NCBI RefSeq assembly: GCF_032341175.1
Contig: NZ_CP135435.1
Coordinates: 3,720,001 to 3,784,000 of the forward strand
Direction: 5' to 3'
Source: Bacillus sp. DTU_2020_1000418_1_SI_GHA_SEK_038
GTDB lineage: Bacteria; Bacillota; Bacilli; Bacillales; Cytobacillaceae
Length of the DNA stretch: 64,000 bases
The translations under genes were made by a program, and so were the position numbers. Position 1 is the stretch's first letter. Every line of letters starts with the position of its first letter. Positions 42,123-50,245 of this stretch are shown in pieces. The notes under the pieces were generated by a model. That model had not been told where the DNA came from, made no database searches, and was given only the letters and a program-made list of their open reading frames with translations.

Positions 42123-42353
42123 TTACTCTCCTTTTCTAATCCAGAACTTAAACACTCCGTTTTCTTCTTCATTTTTCACCAATTCATGCCCACCTGATTT
42201 TGACCATGCCGATATGTCATTGACAGAGCCTTTATCTGTTGTATGAACCTCAAGAACTTCTCCAGCCTTGAGATCATTCATCGCCTTTTTCGTTCTAACA
42301 ATTGGCATTGGGCATGCTAATCCTTTTGCATCTAAAATTTTTGCTGTTTCCAT
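42123..42353 (-). CDS. TusA-like sulfur carrier
   Basis: A 76-residue sulfurtransferase of the TusA/SirA fold. LDAKGLACPMPIVRTKKAM contains the conserved CPxP with the persulfide-carrying Cys, and the second half ISAWSKSGGHELVKNEEENG is typical. It accepts and passes sulfane sulfur between rhodaneses and the dioxygenase. ATG 42353 follows AGGAGG; the longer frame to 42398 has no site. One of three TusA domains in the cluster. Confidence 0.88.
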   Translation of the reverse strand: METAKILDAKGLACPMPIVRTKKAMNDLKAGEVLEVHTTDKGSVNDISAWSKSGGHELVKNEEENGVFKFWIRKGE

Positions 42354-42412
42354 ATAGTCATTCCTCCTGATATTTTTATTGTCTAGCCGCAGCATCAAGG
42401 CACTTCTACTTG

Positions 42413-43540
42413 TTATCTCACTGCACAGCGGTTTGGTCCAATTTCCATTTCACGCTGCTCTTCTTCAGAAGGGCTGATTTTCCCCATGTTAGTTTTACGA
42501 ATTTCTTGATAAGCATTCGGCTGAGGCGGTAAGTTTTCCGTTACAAGCTTTCTAAATTCTTTTTCATCTTTAATATTAAGTCCGTGGTTTTTCGCGAATA
42601 ATGTACCAAGTTTTTCTGCAACACTGCCGTCCTCATTTAATTCGTCAATGATCATAAAGTGTGCTGGAAGAACGATTAGCTCTTTTGATAGTTCCCGATA
42701 GCGTTTATATAAGCTTTCACGCAAATCACCTACCCAATTTTCCGCAAGCCCAGCTAGATCTGGTCTTCCGATAGAGTCAATGAATAAAATATCCCCTGAA
42801 AGCAAATATTTTTCATCAATTACAAATGATGTTGAGCCGATTGTGTGACCTGGTGTATATAGAGCGTGAACATGAATTGCTGTATTTCCAATTGTCACAA
42901 CATTGCCGTCTTCTAATGGCATGTACTTAAAAGTAACTTCTGTTGCATCTTTAGGAGGCAGCCAGTAAGTCGCGTTTGATTTTTCAGCAATCATGCGTCC
43001 TCCTGAGATATGGTCCGCATGCAAGTGTGTATCGAAAACATGGGTGATTTTAGCGTTCTTGCTTTTTGCAAAGTCCAAGAACACATCTGTCATCCGTGTT
43101 GCGTCAATGATGATCGCTTCACCGTTTGAAATAACCATGTAAGATAAGCATCCCTTCCCAATGCGGACAAACTGATAAATCTCCCCTCCGTCATTTAAAT
43201 TCCCGATTTTGACGGGTTCTAAATATTCGCTCCATGCCTTCATTCCTCCTTTTAGATAAGATACTTTTTTGCCGGCTTCAGAAAGCATTTCTGCTACAAA
43301 AATGGAGGAGCCTTCTTTTGCACAAACTACTAAAATATTTTTCTCAGCTGGAATTTTATCAAGGATCCCCTCCACCCCATCAAGCAAATCAAAATATGGG
43401 ATGTTTAAGTATTCGAACTTTTCCCCTTCAATTTTCCAATCTTGATAAGCATCAGCATTGCGGACATCCAAGATAAATAATTCTTCTTTGTTTATAACTT
43501 TCTTTGTGACCTCTTTTGCAGTCATTGCATTTACAGCCAT
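42413..43540 (-). CDS. Rhodanese-MBL persulfide dioxygenase-like fusion
   Basis: A 375-residue protein with an N-terminal rhodanese (residues 1-110, active-site loop CAKEGSS) and a C-terminal metallo-beta-lactamase domain (about 120-340) with metal motif THLHADH, later His in YTPGHTIGS and the Asp in LLSGDILF. This matches persulfide dioxygenases (ETHE1/BlrB/CstB family), which oxidise persulfide to sulfite. The domain order (rhodanese first) is opposite to CstB, where the MBL domain is first. The C-terminus ends in [19 protein letters not shown] precedes ATG 43540. Confidence 0.85.
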   Translation of the reverse strand: MAVNAMTAKEVTKKVINKEELFILDVRNADAYQDWKIEGEKFEYLNIPYFDLLDGVEGILDKIPAEKNILVVCAKEGSSIFVAEMLSEAGKKVSYLKGGMKAWSEYLEPVKIGNLNDGGEIYQFVRIGKGCLSYMVISNGEAIIIDATRMTDVFLDFAKSKNAKITHVFDTHLHADHISGGRMIAEKSNATYWLPPKDATEVTFKYMPLEDGNVVTIGNTAIHVHALYTPGHTIGSTSFVIDEKYLLSGDILFIDSIGRPDLAGLAENWVGDLRESLYKRYRELSKELIVLPAHFMIIDELNEDGSVAEKLGTLFAKNHGLNIKDEKEFRKLVTENLPPQPNAYQEIRKTNMGKISPSEEEQREMEIGPNRCAVR

Positions 43541-43587
43541 CCTAGTTACCCCCTATGGTATTATTTTAGTTAAAAAATTTTCTAACG

Positions 43588-44262
43588 CTTCATAGTGAAC
43601 ATTTTGCCTTGAGATTTTGAAAAAAGATCACTATGAACAACTCATAGTAAGCGTTTTGCTTTGAGTTTGTGTAAAACGATCACTATGAACAACTCATAGT
43701 AAGCGTTTTGTCTTGAGTTTGTGTAAAACGATCACTATGAACAACTCATAGTAAGCGTTTTGACTTGAGTTTGTGTAAAACGATCACTATGAACCGCTCA
43801 TAGTAAGCGTTTTGACTTGAGTTTGTGTAAAACGGTCACTATGAACAACTCATAGTAAGCGTTTTGCCTTGAGATTTTGAAAAACGATCACTATGAACAA
43901 CTCATAGTAAGAGTTTTGCTTTGAGTTTGTGTAAAACGATCACTATAAACACCTCATAGTAAGCGTTTTGCTTTGAGATTTTGAAAAAGGATCACTTTGA
44001 ACAACTCATAGTAAGTGTTTTGCTTTGAGTTTGTGTAAAGCGATCACTATAAACACCTCATAGTAAGCGTTTTGACTTGAGTTTGTGTAAAACGATCACT
44101 TTGAACAACTCATAGTAAGCGTTTTGTCTTGAGTTTGTGTAAAGCGATCACTATGAACAACTCATAGTAAGCGTTTTGCCTTGAGTTTGTGTAAAACGAT
44201 CACTTTGAACAACTCATAGTAAGCGTTTTGCCTTGAGTTTGTGTAAAACGATCACTATGAAC
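43588..44262. repeat. 52-bp tandem repeat array inside the sulfur cluster
   Basis: About 13 copies of a 52-base unit, e.g. starting at 43626, 43678 and 43730, built of GATCACTATGAACAACTCAT then AGTAAGCGTTTTG and TTGAGTTTGTGTAAAAC. ACTATGA-acaac-TCATAGT gives a perfect small hairpin in each unit. The 785-base gap between the rhodanese-MBL and TusA-rhodanese genes holds nothing else that I can see. Confidence 0.95.
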
Positions 44263-44326
44263 CGCTTTTCACCTTGATTCCTTCTTATTCAATGCCATGA
44301 CTTAATAGCTGCGTAGGCCCCTAGCT

Positions 44327-44902
44327 TTATTTTTGAATACCCGCAACCCTCCCAGACCATTCACTCATCCCTGGTACAACATTAAATACTTTTGAAAATC
44401 CCTTTTCAGCTAGCTTTTGTGCAGCGAAGTCACTGCGGTTTCCAGTACGGCACACAACATAAATTTCTTTTTCCAGCGGCAGCTCTCCCATTCGTTCATC
44501 CAGTTCGCCTAAGGGAATGGAAATTGCATCAGGAATATGGTTAAAGACAAATTCCTCTGATTCTCTTACATCTAGTACCACAATGCTACCATCTCCCCCA
44601 AGATTTTGATCAAGTTCCTCATTAGACACAACATTTGGATGTTTTCTATCAGCCGCTTCCTCTCCTGCCGATTTTCTTAAGTAATGATTTAGTACATCCC
44701 CATCTTCTAAAGTTCCTAAATATTGATGACCCGAGCTTTTAGCCCAAGCTTGAATATCCGCTTTCGAACCTTTGTCTGTTGCTTGGACCTCAAGCACCTG
44801 ACCTGCCTCAAGATTTGTCATTGCCTTCTTTGTTTTCACAATCGGCATTGGGCAAGCAAGGCCTTTAGCATCTAATACCATGTCTGCTTTAACTGAATTC
44901 AT
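44327..44902 (-). CDS. TusA-rhodanese fusion sulfurtransferase
   Basis: A 191-residue fusion: TusA domain (about residues 5-75, AKGLACPMPIVKTKKAM) and rhodanese domain (about 95-188) with active-site loop CRTGNRSD. It would take sulfane sulfur on the rhodanese Cys and pass it to the TusA Cys. Comparable in concept to CstA of S. aureus, which also combines these domains. AGGAGG lies upstream; ATG 44902 is slightly better spaced than 44905. A CstR-type operator is 20 bases upstream. Confidence 0.86.
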   Translation of the reverse strand: MNSVKADMVLDAKGLACPMPIVKTKKAMTNLEAGQVLEVQATDKGSKADIQAWAKSSGHQYLGTLEDGDVLNHYLRKSAGEEAADRKHPNVVSNEELDQNLGGDGSIVVLDVRESEEFVFNHIPDAISIPLGELDERMGELPLEKEIYVVCRTGNRSDFAAQKLAEKGFSKVFNVVPGMSEWSGRVAGIQK

Positions 44903-44921
44903 CATTAAACCTCCTGCACTT

Positions 44922-44935
44922 TACCCATACGGGTA
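44922..44935. promoter_or_regulatory. CstR-type operator 1
   Basis: TACCCATACGGGTA, palindrome of TACCC-N4-GGGTA type, before the TusA-rhodanese gene. No clear -35/-10 pair was recognised around it. Confidence 0.75.
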
Positions 44936-44953
44936 TCATTTTGTGTAAAAAAA

Positions 44954-45250
44954 TTATTCCGTTTCGCCTTCCCACTCAAGCATGCCGCCAGACATATTAA
45001 TTACGTTAAACCCATAACTTTCAAGGTGCTGGCACGCACGTCCGCTTCTTCCACCAGAACGGCAGACCATAATATATTCTTTCGATTTATCGAGCTCATG
45101 CATACGGAATTCCAGTAACCCTAATGGAATATGCTGAGCTCCAGGAATTTTCCCCATTGCAACCTCATCAACTTCTCGAACATCAATAAGATTCAATGAT
45201 TGACCATTCACTAGTAAATCCTTCACTTCATTTGCAGATAGCTGTTTCAT
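44954..45250 (-). CDS. Rhodanese-like domain protein
   Basis: A 98-residue single-domain rhodanese. NLIDVREVDEVAMGKIPGAQ opens the fold and the active-site loop is CRSGGRSG with the sulfur-carrying Cys near residue 63. Cytosolic; transfers sulfane sulfur between low-molecular-weight persulfides and carrier proteins. ATG 45250 has AAGGAG at 8 bases, the ATG at 45259 is too near. Part of the CstR-controlled cluster. Confidence 0.86.
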   Translation of the reverse strand: MKQLSANEVKDLLVNGQSLNLIDVREVDEVAMGKIPGAQHIPLGLLEFRMHELDKSKEYIMVCRSGGRSGRACQHLESYGFNVINMSGGMLEWEGETE

Positions 45251-45264
45251 CTCATTCACTCCTT

Positions 45265-45624
45265 CTATCTCCAGGCACTCATGCCGCCTTTAACATTTGT
45301 AATGTTTGTAAATCCTATTTTTTTTAATTGCTTGCTGGCCTGTTGGCTTCTCATTCCGCTTTGGCAAATGACTACTACCTCTTTTTCTTTGGAAAGTTCA
45401 TTCGCTTTTTGAACAAGCTGGTTTAAAGGAATGTTTTTAAACCCCCTTATATGATTCCCTTTAAATTCGCCTGGTGTGCGGACATCAACAAATTGCTTCG
45501 ACTTATCCTGTAAATAATTTTTCAATTCACTAGTTGTAATCTGTCTAACGCCCTTGGTCGGCATCATACGATTAATTAAAAGGATGATTAGAAGCCCTAT
45601 AATTATATAATTTACATATTCCAT
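45265..45624 (-). CDS. Membrane-anchored rhodanese
   Basis: A 119-residue protein with one N-terminal membrane helix (residues 4-20) followed by a rhodanese domain with active-site loop CQSGMRSQ. The domain probably faces the cytoplasm or the membrane surface; the topology is not certain. It lies 5 bases upstream of the cytosolic rhodanese gene. Function as in its neighbours is sulfur transfer, here near the membrane, where sulfide quinone oxidation would occur. Confidence 0.85.
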   Translation of the reverse strand: MEYVNYIIIGLLIILLINRMMPTKGVRQITTSELKNYLQDKSKQFVDVRTPGEFKGNHIRGFKNIPLNQLVQKANELSKEKEVVVICQSGMRSQQASKQLKKIGFTNITNVKGGMSAWR

Positions 45625-45643
45625 CTATAAAACTCCTTTTTCA

Positions 45644-46120
45644 TTAGATAAACAGGTTCACATTTCCATTCTCTGCATCAGCCAGGTAGGCTGCAACACC
45701 TGCATATTCAACATTGCCCAGTAATTCTTCTTCCTTTAATCCGAGTAAATCCATTGTCATCGTGCAGGCAACAAGCTTTACATCTAATTCTTGAGCCATT
45801 TCAATAAGCTGCGGCAATGTCATGGCATTATGCTTTTTGATCACACCCTTTATCATTTTGGGTCCAAAGCCGGCAAAGTTCATATTAGATAATCCCATTT
45901 TATCTGCCCCTCTTGGCATCATCTTAGCAAACATCTTTTCGATAAAACCCTTGTTAACCACCATATTCTCATCTTTTCGTAACGCATTTAATCCCCAGAA
46001 GGTATGGAAGATGGTTACCTCATGATCATATGCCGCTGCACCATTTGCGATAATATAAGCTGCCATTGCTTTATCATACTCTCCACTGAATAGGATGATA
46101 TTTGTTGTCTTCTTCATCAT
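45644..46120 (-). CDS. DsrE/DsrF-like (DsrE2) sulfur carrier protein
   Basis: A 158-residue protein: NIILFSGEYDKAMAAYIIAN at the start, EVTIFHTFWGLNALRK, and VKLVACTMTMDLLGLKEEEL with the probable persulfide Cys. DsrE2-type proteins work with rhodanese and TusA in sulfur trafficking. It is the first gene of the sub-cluster and has a CstR-type operator upstream. GGAGG at 6-7 bases supports ATG 46120. Confidence 0.86.
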   Translation of the reverse strand: MMKKTTNIILFSGEYDKAMAAYIIANGAAAYDHEVTIFHTFWGLNALRKDENMVVNKGFIEKMFAKMMPRGADKMGLSNMNFAGFGPKMIKGVIKKHNAMTLPQLIEMAQELDVKLVACTMTMDLLGLKEEELLGNVEYAGVAAYLADAENGNVNLFI

Positions 46121-46148
46121 TAAAATCCTCCTCTTTTTATATTACGGT

Positions 46149-46162
46149 TACCCCTATGGGTA
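46149..46162. promoter_or_regulatory. CstR-type operator 2
   Basis: TACCCCTATGGGTA ahead of the DsrE2-like gene; minus-strand TTGACA and TAGTAT-like hexamers nearby suggest an overlapping promoter. Confidence 0.82.
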
Positions 46163-46204
46163 TAATACTATTAAAAATAAAAAAGAGTGTCAACCCTTTT
46201 TTAT

Positions 46205-46468
46205 CTATCTGCTTTTTACAAGCAGATTTACTGCTTCCTTTACTAATTCTTCAGTATTTTTTTCTCCATTTTCTTCTGCATTTTTAACACATTCCACTAA
46301 ATTTGAACTAACAATGACTCCGATTGTACGATCGATCGCAGATCTGGCTGCAGAAAGCTGTGTAATTACATCCTTACAATCCTTTTCTTCTTCCATCATC
46401 TTTAATATTCCGCGTAGCTGTCCCTCAATGCGCTTGACTCTGTTTTTCATTTGATCATTATATTCCAC
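46205..46468 (-). CDS. CstR-type persulfide-sensing repressor (CsoR family)
   Basis: An 87-residue CsoR/DUF156 protein: KNRVKRIEGQLRGILKMMEE and DCKDVITQLSAARSAIDRT. The two Cys (in KDCKD and VECV) are kept, while the His of copper-sensing CsoR is Asn (SSNLVECV), as in persulfide-sensing CstR. It would release the four palindromic operators when its cysteines are crosslinked by sulfane sulfur. Start GTG 46468 follows AAAGGAG at 8 bases; the frame to 46507 overlaps the preceding gene. Confidence 0.87.
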   Translation of the reverse strand: MEYNDQMKNRVKRIEGQLRGILKMMEEEKDCKDVITQLSAARSAIDRTIGVIVSSNLVECVKNAEENGEKNTEELVKEAVNLLVKSR

Positions 46469-46482
46469 TGAAATTCTCCTTT

Positions 46483-46839
46483 CTAAAAAACTGTTTTCTC
46501 TTTGCACTCACAATCAGTTAATGTATAGCCTATGATCTTATAGCCTCTTTTTCTTAAAAAACGAATGCTCATATTTTTTTCTAAATAATCAGAAGCGATG
46601 ACATGGATGTCATTTCCAGATATATCAGTATAACGTCTTTTCATATAGGCAAAGGGAATATTAATTGCTCCTGGAATCGGATCTCTATATGATTGATTAT
46701 AATCTCTTACATCAACAATTTCTATTGAATCTATTGGATGATTAACTGTTTTGGTACACTTAACATTTCCTACTGGACAGTATCTTATATACATGAATCC
46801 TAAAATGATGCTAAGAATCAAGATGTATAAAAAAAGCAT
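46483..46839 (-). CDS. Membrane-anchored rhodanese-like protein lacking the active-site cysteine
   Basis: A 118-residue protein with an N-terminal helix (residues 2-18) and a rhodanese fold (EIVDVRDYNQSYRDPIPGAI). At the place of the CxxG loop it reads VIASDYLEKNMS, so the catalytic Cys is missing; it is therefore likely non-catalytic or a sulfane-sulfur sensor/adaptor. Four other Cys (CPVGNVKC and CECK) lie outside the loop. It is the first gene after operator 3 and precedes the repressor by 14 bases. Confidence 0.78.
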   Translation of the reverse strand: MLFLYILILSIILGFMYIRYCPVGNVKCTKTVNHPIDSIEIVDVRDYNQSYRDPIPGAINIPFAYMKRRYTDISGNDIHVIASDYLEKNMSIRFLRKRGYKIIGYTLTDCECKEKTVF

Positions 46840-46881
46840 ATATCTACCTTCCTTAATATATTTACTGTACTAATACGGTTG

Positions 46882-46910
46882 ATTTTATACCCATATGGGT
46901 ATTTAGTCAA
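46882..46910 (-). promoter_or_regulatory. Sigma-A promoter of the CstR operon
   Basis: Minus-strand TTGACT (46910-46905), 17 bases, TAAAAT (46887-46882); the spacer is almost entirely the CstR-type palindrome. Confidence 0.85.
46888..46901. promoter_or_regulatory. CstR-type operator 3
   Basis: TACCCATATGGGTA, a perfect palindrome (extended ATACCCATATGGGTAT) inside the promoter spacer of the rhodanese-like/CstR operon. Confidence 0.9.
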
Positions 46911-46955
46911 CCACAAACAGCTTCTTCATTTTTCCACGGGCCATACATAAAGAGA

Positions 46956-46984
46956 GATCCCCCAGTAAATAGCAGGGGACCTAT
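46956..46984 (-). terminator. Hairpin after the CoA-disulfide reductase gene
   Basis: Minus-strand AGGTCCCCTG and CTGGGGGATCT stem, followed by CTCTTT; moderate terminator. Confidence 0.55.
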
Positions 46985-46990
46985 CCTTAA

Positions 46991-48928
46991 TTATTTCTTT
47001 TTAACCCAAAATTTAATTAAGCTGCCATTTTGCTCTGTTTTTATGACTGTGTGCCCCGCATTTTTTGCCCAAGCTGGGAGGTCATTTAATACACCTTTGT
47101 CTGTCGCATGCAACTCTAATATTTGCTCGCTTTCTAATAAATCGATGCCTTTTTTTAATTTAATAATCGGCATTGGGCATGTAAGTCCAGTAACATCAAC
47201 GACTGAATCTGTCTTGACTTCTTTGATGACAACTGTTTCGCCAAGATCGTTTGCCGCCGTTTCAACATCTTTGTTAATATTGCTCCCATAGACAGAAGAA
47301 TATGTTTTCCAGCCGCCATCGACATTTTTAACGTTAAATCCATTGTTCTTTAAAATCCGGCTTGCTAAATAACCCCTTAACCCTACTTGACAGCTAACGT
47401 AGATCGTCTGATCCTTCGGAAGTTCATCTAGTTTATTTCTAAGTTCATTTAATGAAATATTTCTAGAGCCTTCAATATAACCAAATTCACGCTCCATTGG
47501 TTCTCGAACATCAATTAATAGTCCGCCATCTGCAATAATTTCATTCACTTCATGCCACTGAATATGTTCTAATTCTCCATCCATAATATTGGCAGCCACA
47601 TAGCCTGCCATATTCACAGGATCCTTTGCAGAAGAATATGGAGGGGCGTAAGACAATTCTAGATGGGTTAAATCTTCAACCGTTAACCCGCCTTTAATAG
47701 CAGTTGCAATCACATCCATTCGCTTATCAACGCCATCCATTCCAATAGCCTGTGCTCCAAATATTTTTCCTGATTCTTTATCGAAAATTAGCTTTAATGC
47801 GATGGGAGACGCGCCTGGATAATAGCCTGCGTGTGAACTTGGGTGTATATGAACGACTTCATACGGAGCGCCCAAACGTTTTAATGTTTTTTCATTATTT
47901 CCAGTTGCAGCAACAGTGAAGTCAAATACTTTTGCAATGGAAGTTCCAAGAGTGCCGTGATATTTTTCTCTTTTCCCCATCATATTATTTGCTGCTATAC
48001 GCCCTTGTCTGTTCGCAGGTCCTGCAAGCGGAATCATTGCTTTTATACCGCTAATATAATCGACAACCTCTACAGCATCTCCGACTGCATAAATATGCTC
48101 ATCGGATGTTTGCAGGAACTCATTTACAATGATGCCTCCACGCTCGCCCAAGTCGAGTCCAGCTGTTTTGGCTAATTCATTTTCAGGTCTGACACCGATA
48201 GATAGAATCGTCATATCTGTTTCGATTTCTTGTCCATCTGATAAAATTACTTTACGGCCTTTTTCAGAAAAGGATTGAACACCATTTTCTAATATTAGCT
48301 GAACACCCTTATCTTTTAAGTGAGTGTGTAAAATGCTAGCCATTTCGAAATCAATAGGTGCCATTATTTGATTGGCCATTTCGATTATGGTTACTTCAAT
48401 TCCTCTATCCACTAAGTTTTCAGCCATTTCTATTCCAATAAATCCGCCGCCAATGACAACCGCTTTTTTTGGATGTTGATGATCAACATAGTTTTTTATT
48501 TTATCCGTATCAGGTATATTTCTTAATGTAAAAAGTGTTTCGTTTTCCTTGATTCCTGGGATTGGCGGTACAATCGGTCTGGCCCCTGGAGACAATAATA
48601 ATTTATCATATGTTTCTTTATATACCTTGTTTGATTGCAGGTCTTTTATCATTACTGTTTTGTTTTCAGGATTTATACTCAATACTTCGCTTAAATTTCG
48701 GATATCCATGTTAAAACGTTCTGCCATTCCTTTTACCGTCTGAACTAATAGCTTGCTTCGATCCTTGATAGTTTCGCCGATATAATACGGCAAACCACAA
48801 TTGGCAAAAGAAATATGCTCTCCACGCTCAACTAGAATAATCTCTATATCTTCACTAATTCTTCTTAATCTCGCAGCAGCAGTTGCTCCCCCAGCAACTC
48901 CGCCAACTATAATTATCTTCTTTGTCAT
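46991..48928 (-). CDS. CoA-disulfide reductase-rhodanese-TusA trifunctional fusion
   Basis: A 645-residue protein. Residues about 1-445 are an FAD/NAD(P)H disulfide reductase with GGVAGGATAAARLRR and the active-site SFANCGLPYY of CoADR. Residues about 455-550 are a rhodanese with loop CQVGLRG. Residues about 570-645 are TusA-like with VTGLTCPMPIIKLKKG. It would reduce CoA persulfides or polysulfides and route sulfane sulfur through its own two carrier domains. Start ATG 48928 has GGGAGTG at 8 bases. An operator overlaps its promoter. Confidence 0.9.
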   Translation of the reverse strand: MTKKIIIVGGVAGGATAAARLRRISEDIEIILVERGEHISFANCGLPYYIGETIKDRSKLLVQTVKGMAERFNMDIRNLSEVLSINPENKTVMIKDLQSNKVYKETYDKLLLSPGARPIVPPIPGIKENETLFTLRNIPDTDKIKNYVDHQHPKKAVVIGGGFIGIEMAENLVDRGIEVTIIEMANQIMAPIDFEMASILHTHLKDKGVQLILENGVQSFSEKGRKVILSDGQEIETDMTILSIGVRPENELAKTAGLDLGERGGIIVNEFLQTSDEHIYAVGDAVEVVDYISGIKAMIPLAGPANRQGRIAANNMMGKREKYHGTLGTSIAKVFDFTVAATGNNEKTLKRLGAPYEVVHIHPSSHAGYYPGASPIALKLIFDKESGKIFGAQAIGMDGVDKRMDVIATAIKGGLTVEDLTHLELSYAPPYSSAKDPVNMAGYVAANIMDGELEHIQWHEVNEIIADGGLLIDVREPMEREFGYIEGSRNISLNELRNKLDELPKDQTIYVSCQVGLRGYLASRILKNNGFNVKNVDGGWKTYSSVYGSNINKDVETAANDLGETVVIKEVKTDSVVDVTGLTCPMPIIKLKKGIDLLESEQILELHATDKGVLNDLPAWAKNAGHTVIKTEQNGSLIKFWVKKK

Positions 48929-48987
48929 TGTAATCACTCCCATTATTATAAAATACTAATTTCATGTTTTTCATAACACCTTACCAT

Positions 48988-49001
48988 TACCCCTATGGGT
49001 A
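48988..49001. promoter_or_regulatory. CstR-type operator 4
   Basis: TACCCCTATGGGTA directly downstream of the -10 element of the CoADR fusion gene promoter. Confidence 0.88.
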
Positions 49002-49029
49002 TAATAATACTTAAAAAAAGAGATGTCAA
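49001..49029 (-). promoter_or_regulatory. Sigma-A promoter of the CoADR fusion gene
   Basis: Minus-strand TTGACA (49029-49024), 17 bases, TATTAT (49006-49001). Confidence 0.82.
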
Positions 49030-49054
49030 CTGAGCTATTTTAGAATTAGAAAAA

Positions 49055-49072
49055 GTCCATGATATCATGGAC
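49055..49072 (-). terminator. Terminator of the YeiH-like gene
   Basis: GTCCATGATATCATGGAC is a perfect 18-bp palindrome followed on the minus strand by TTTTT. Confidence 0.85.
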
Positions 49073-49080
49073 TCATCAAA

Positions 49081-50127
49081 TTAAACGATAAAATAAGCAA
49101 TAACCGAAAGAACTATAGAGGTAATCCCCATCGCTATCAGCGGTTTCAATGCTTTCGTTCGGAGATCACGCAGGCTGACATTCAACCCTAATCCGACCAT
49201 GGCTGCTGTTAGACACCATGTAGTTAAATTGGCGACTCCGTTCATAAAGCCCTCTGAGACAAGAATTTTCGGACCGAGCACATAGCTCCCGATTACACTC
49301 ATGATGATAAAACCGATTAAGAACCATGGAAATTCAATTTTCGCATTGTTTTCTCCAGTGTTTTTATTTTTCATCAAATACATGAAAATAAAGCAGAGTG
49401 GAACTAGGAGGAATACCCTACCCAGTTTCGCTAATAATCCGATGGCAAGCGCGTCCTGACCACCAGGTGCAGCGGCTAATGCAACATGAGCAATTTCATG
49501 TAGACTAATGCCTGACCAAATGCCATACTCAACATCTGTTATAGGCAAAATGGGACGCAAAATCGTATAGATAATTGCAAAGATTGTACCGACTAAAGCA
49601 ATTATTCCTACGCCAATAGCAGTTTCTTCATCTTTCGATTTAATAATCGGAGCAATAGCAGCAATAGCAGCGGCTCCACATACCCCCGTCCCTACCCCAA
49701 CTAGAAGGGAAATGTTCTTATCTGCTTTCATTAAACGGGCAAGCCAAACGGTTAAGAGAATAGCAAAAACAATGACACCTGCATCACGAATGAGCAAGCC
49801 TAAGCCATCACTCAGCACCGTTCCAATATTTAGCTTGAGCCCATATAAAATGATGGCAAAGCGCAATAATTTTTTTGAAGAAAATGTTATTCCTGCACGA
49901 AGTATCTCCGGATAACCTAAAATATTTCTGTACAAAACCGCAATTACAATGGCAGATGCTAGCTGTCCAACATGATCAAACCCAGGTGCTTTTGCCAATA
50001 TGAAACCTAATAAGGCAATTAGAAATGTAAAAGCGATTCCGCCTGCCCAATTTCCCAATGAAGCCGTTTTTTTTTCAGGCTGAATTGGCTCCTTACTAGT
50101 TGTAAGGGCTCTTGCGTGTGCTCCCAT
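49081..50127 (-). CDS. YeiH/UPF0324 family putative sulfate exporter
   Basis: A 348-residue membrane protein with about ten helices. YRNILGYPEILRAGITFSSKK and VGTGVCGAAAIAAIAPIIKSK are signatures of the YeiH/UPF0324 family, with GISLHEIAHVALAA mid-protein. The export of sulfate or another sulfur compound is predicted in databases but little tested. Divergent LysR gene with a 118-base gap. ATG 50127 follows GGTGGTGAAATT; the frame to 50163 has no site. Neighbouring the CstR cluster suits sulfur oxidation product export. Confidence 0.84.
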   Translation of the reverse strand: MGAHARALTTSKEPIQPEKKTASLGNWAGGIAFTFLIALLGFILAKAPGFDHVGQLASAIVIAVLYRNILGYPEILRAGITFSSKKLLRFAIILYGLKLNIGTVLSDGLGLLIRDAGVIVFAILLTVWLARLMKADKNISLLVGVGTGVCGAAAIAAIAPIIKSKDEETAIGVGIIALVGTIFAIIYTILRPILPITDVEYGIWSGISLHEIAHVALAAAPGGQDALAIGLLAKLGRVFLLVPLCFIFMYLMKNKNTGENNAKIEFPWFLIGFIIMSVIGSYVLGPKILVSEGFMNGVANLTTWCLTAAMVGLGLNVSLRDLRTKALKPLIAMGITSIVLSVIAYFIV

Positions 50128-50245
50128 AATTTCACCACCAAATATAATATGTTCATTCAGCATAATACTTTTTATACAATAAGAGAAATAATAATTTATA
50201 ATGGTAATGATAAGTAAACTCTTATAGTAAAAGGGTGGTGTGAAG

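Noticed and set aside
43588..44262. Possible CRISPR array
   Set aside because: Units of 52 bases follow each other without unique spacers and no cas gene is present; it is a simple tandem array.
46205..46468. Copper-sensing CsoR call
   Set aside because: The conserved copper-binding His is Asn here and all neighbours act on sulfur; CstR fits better.
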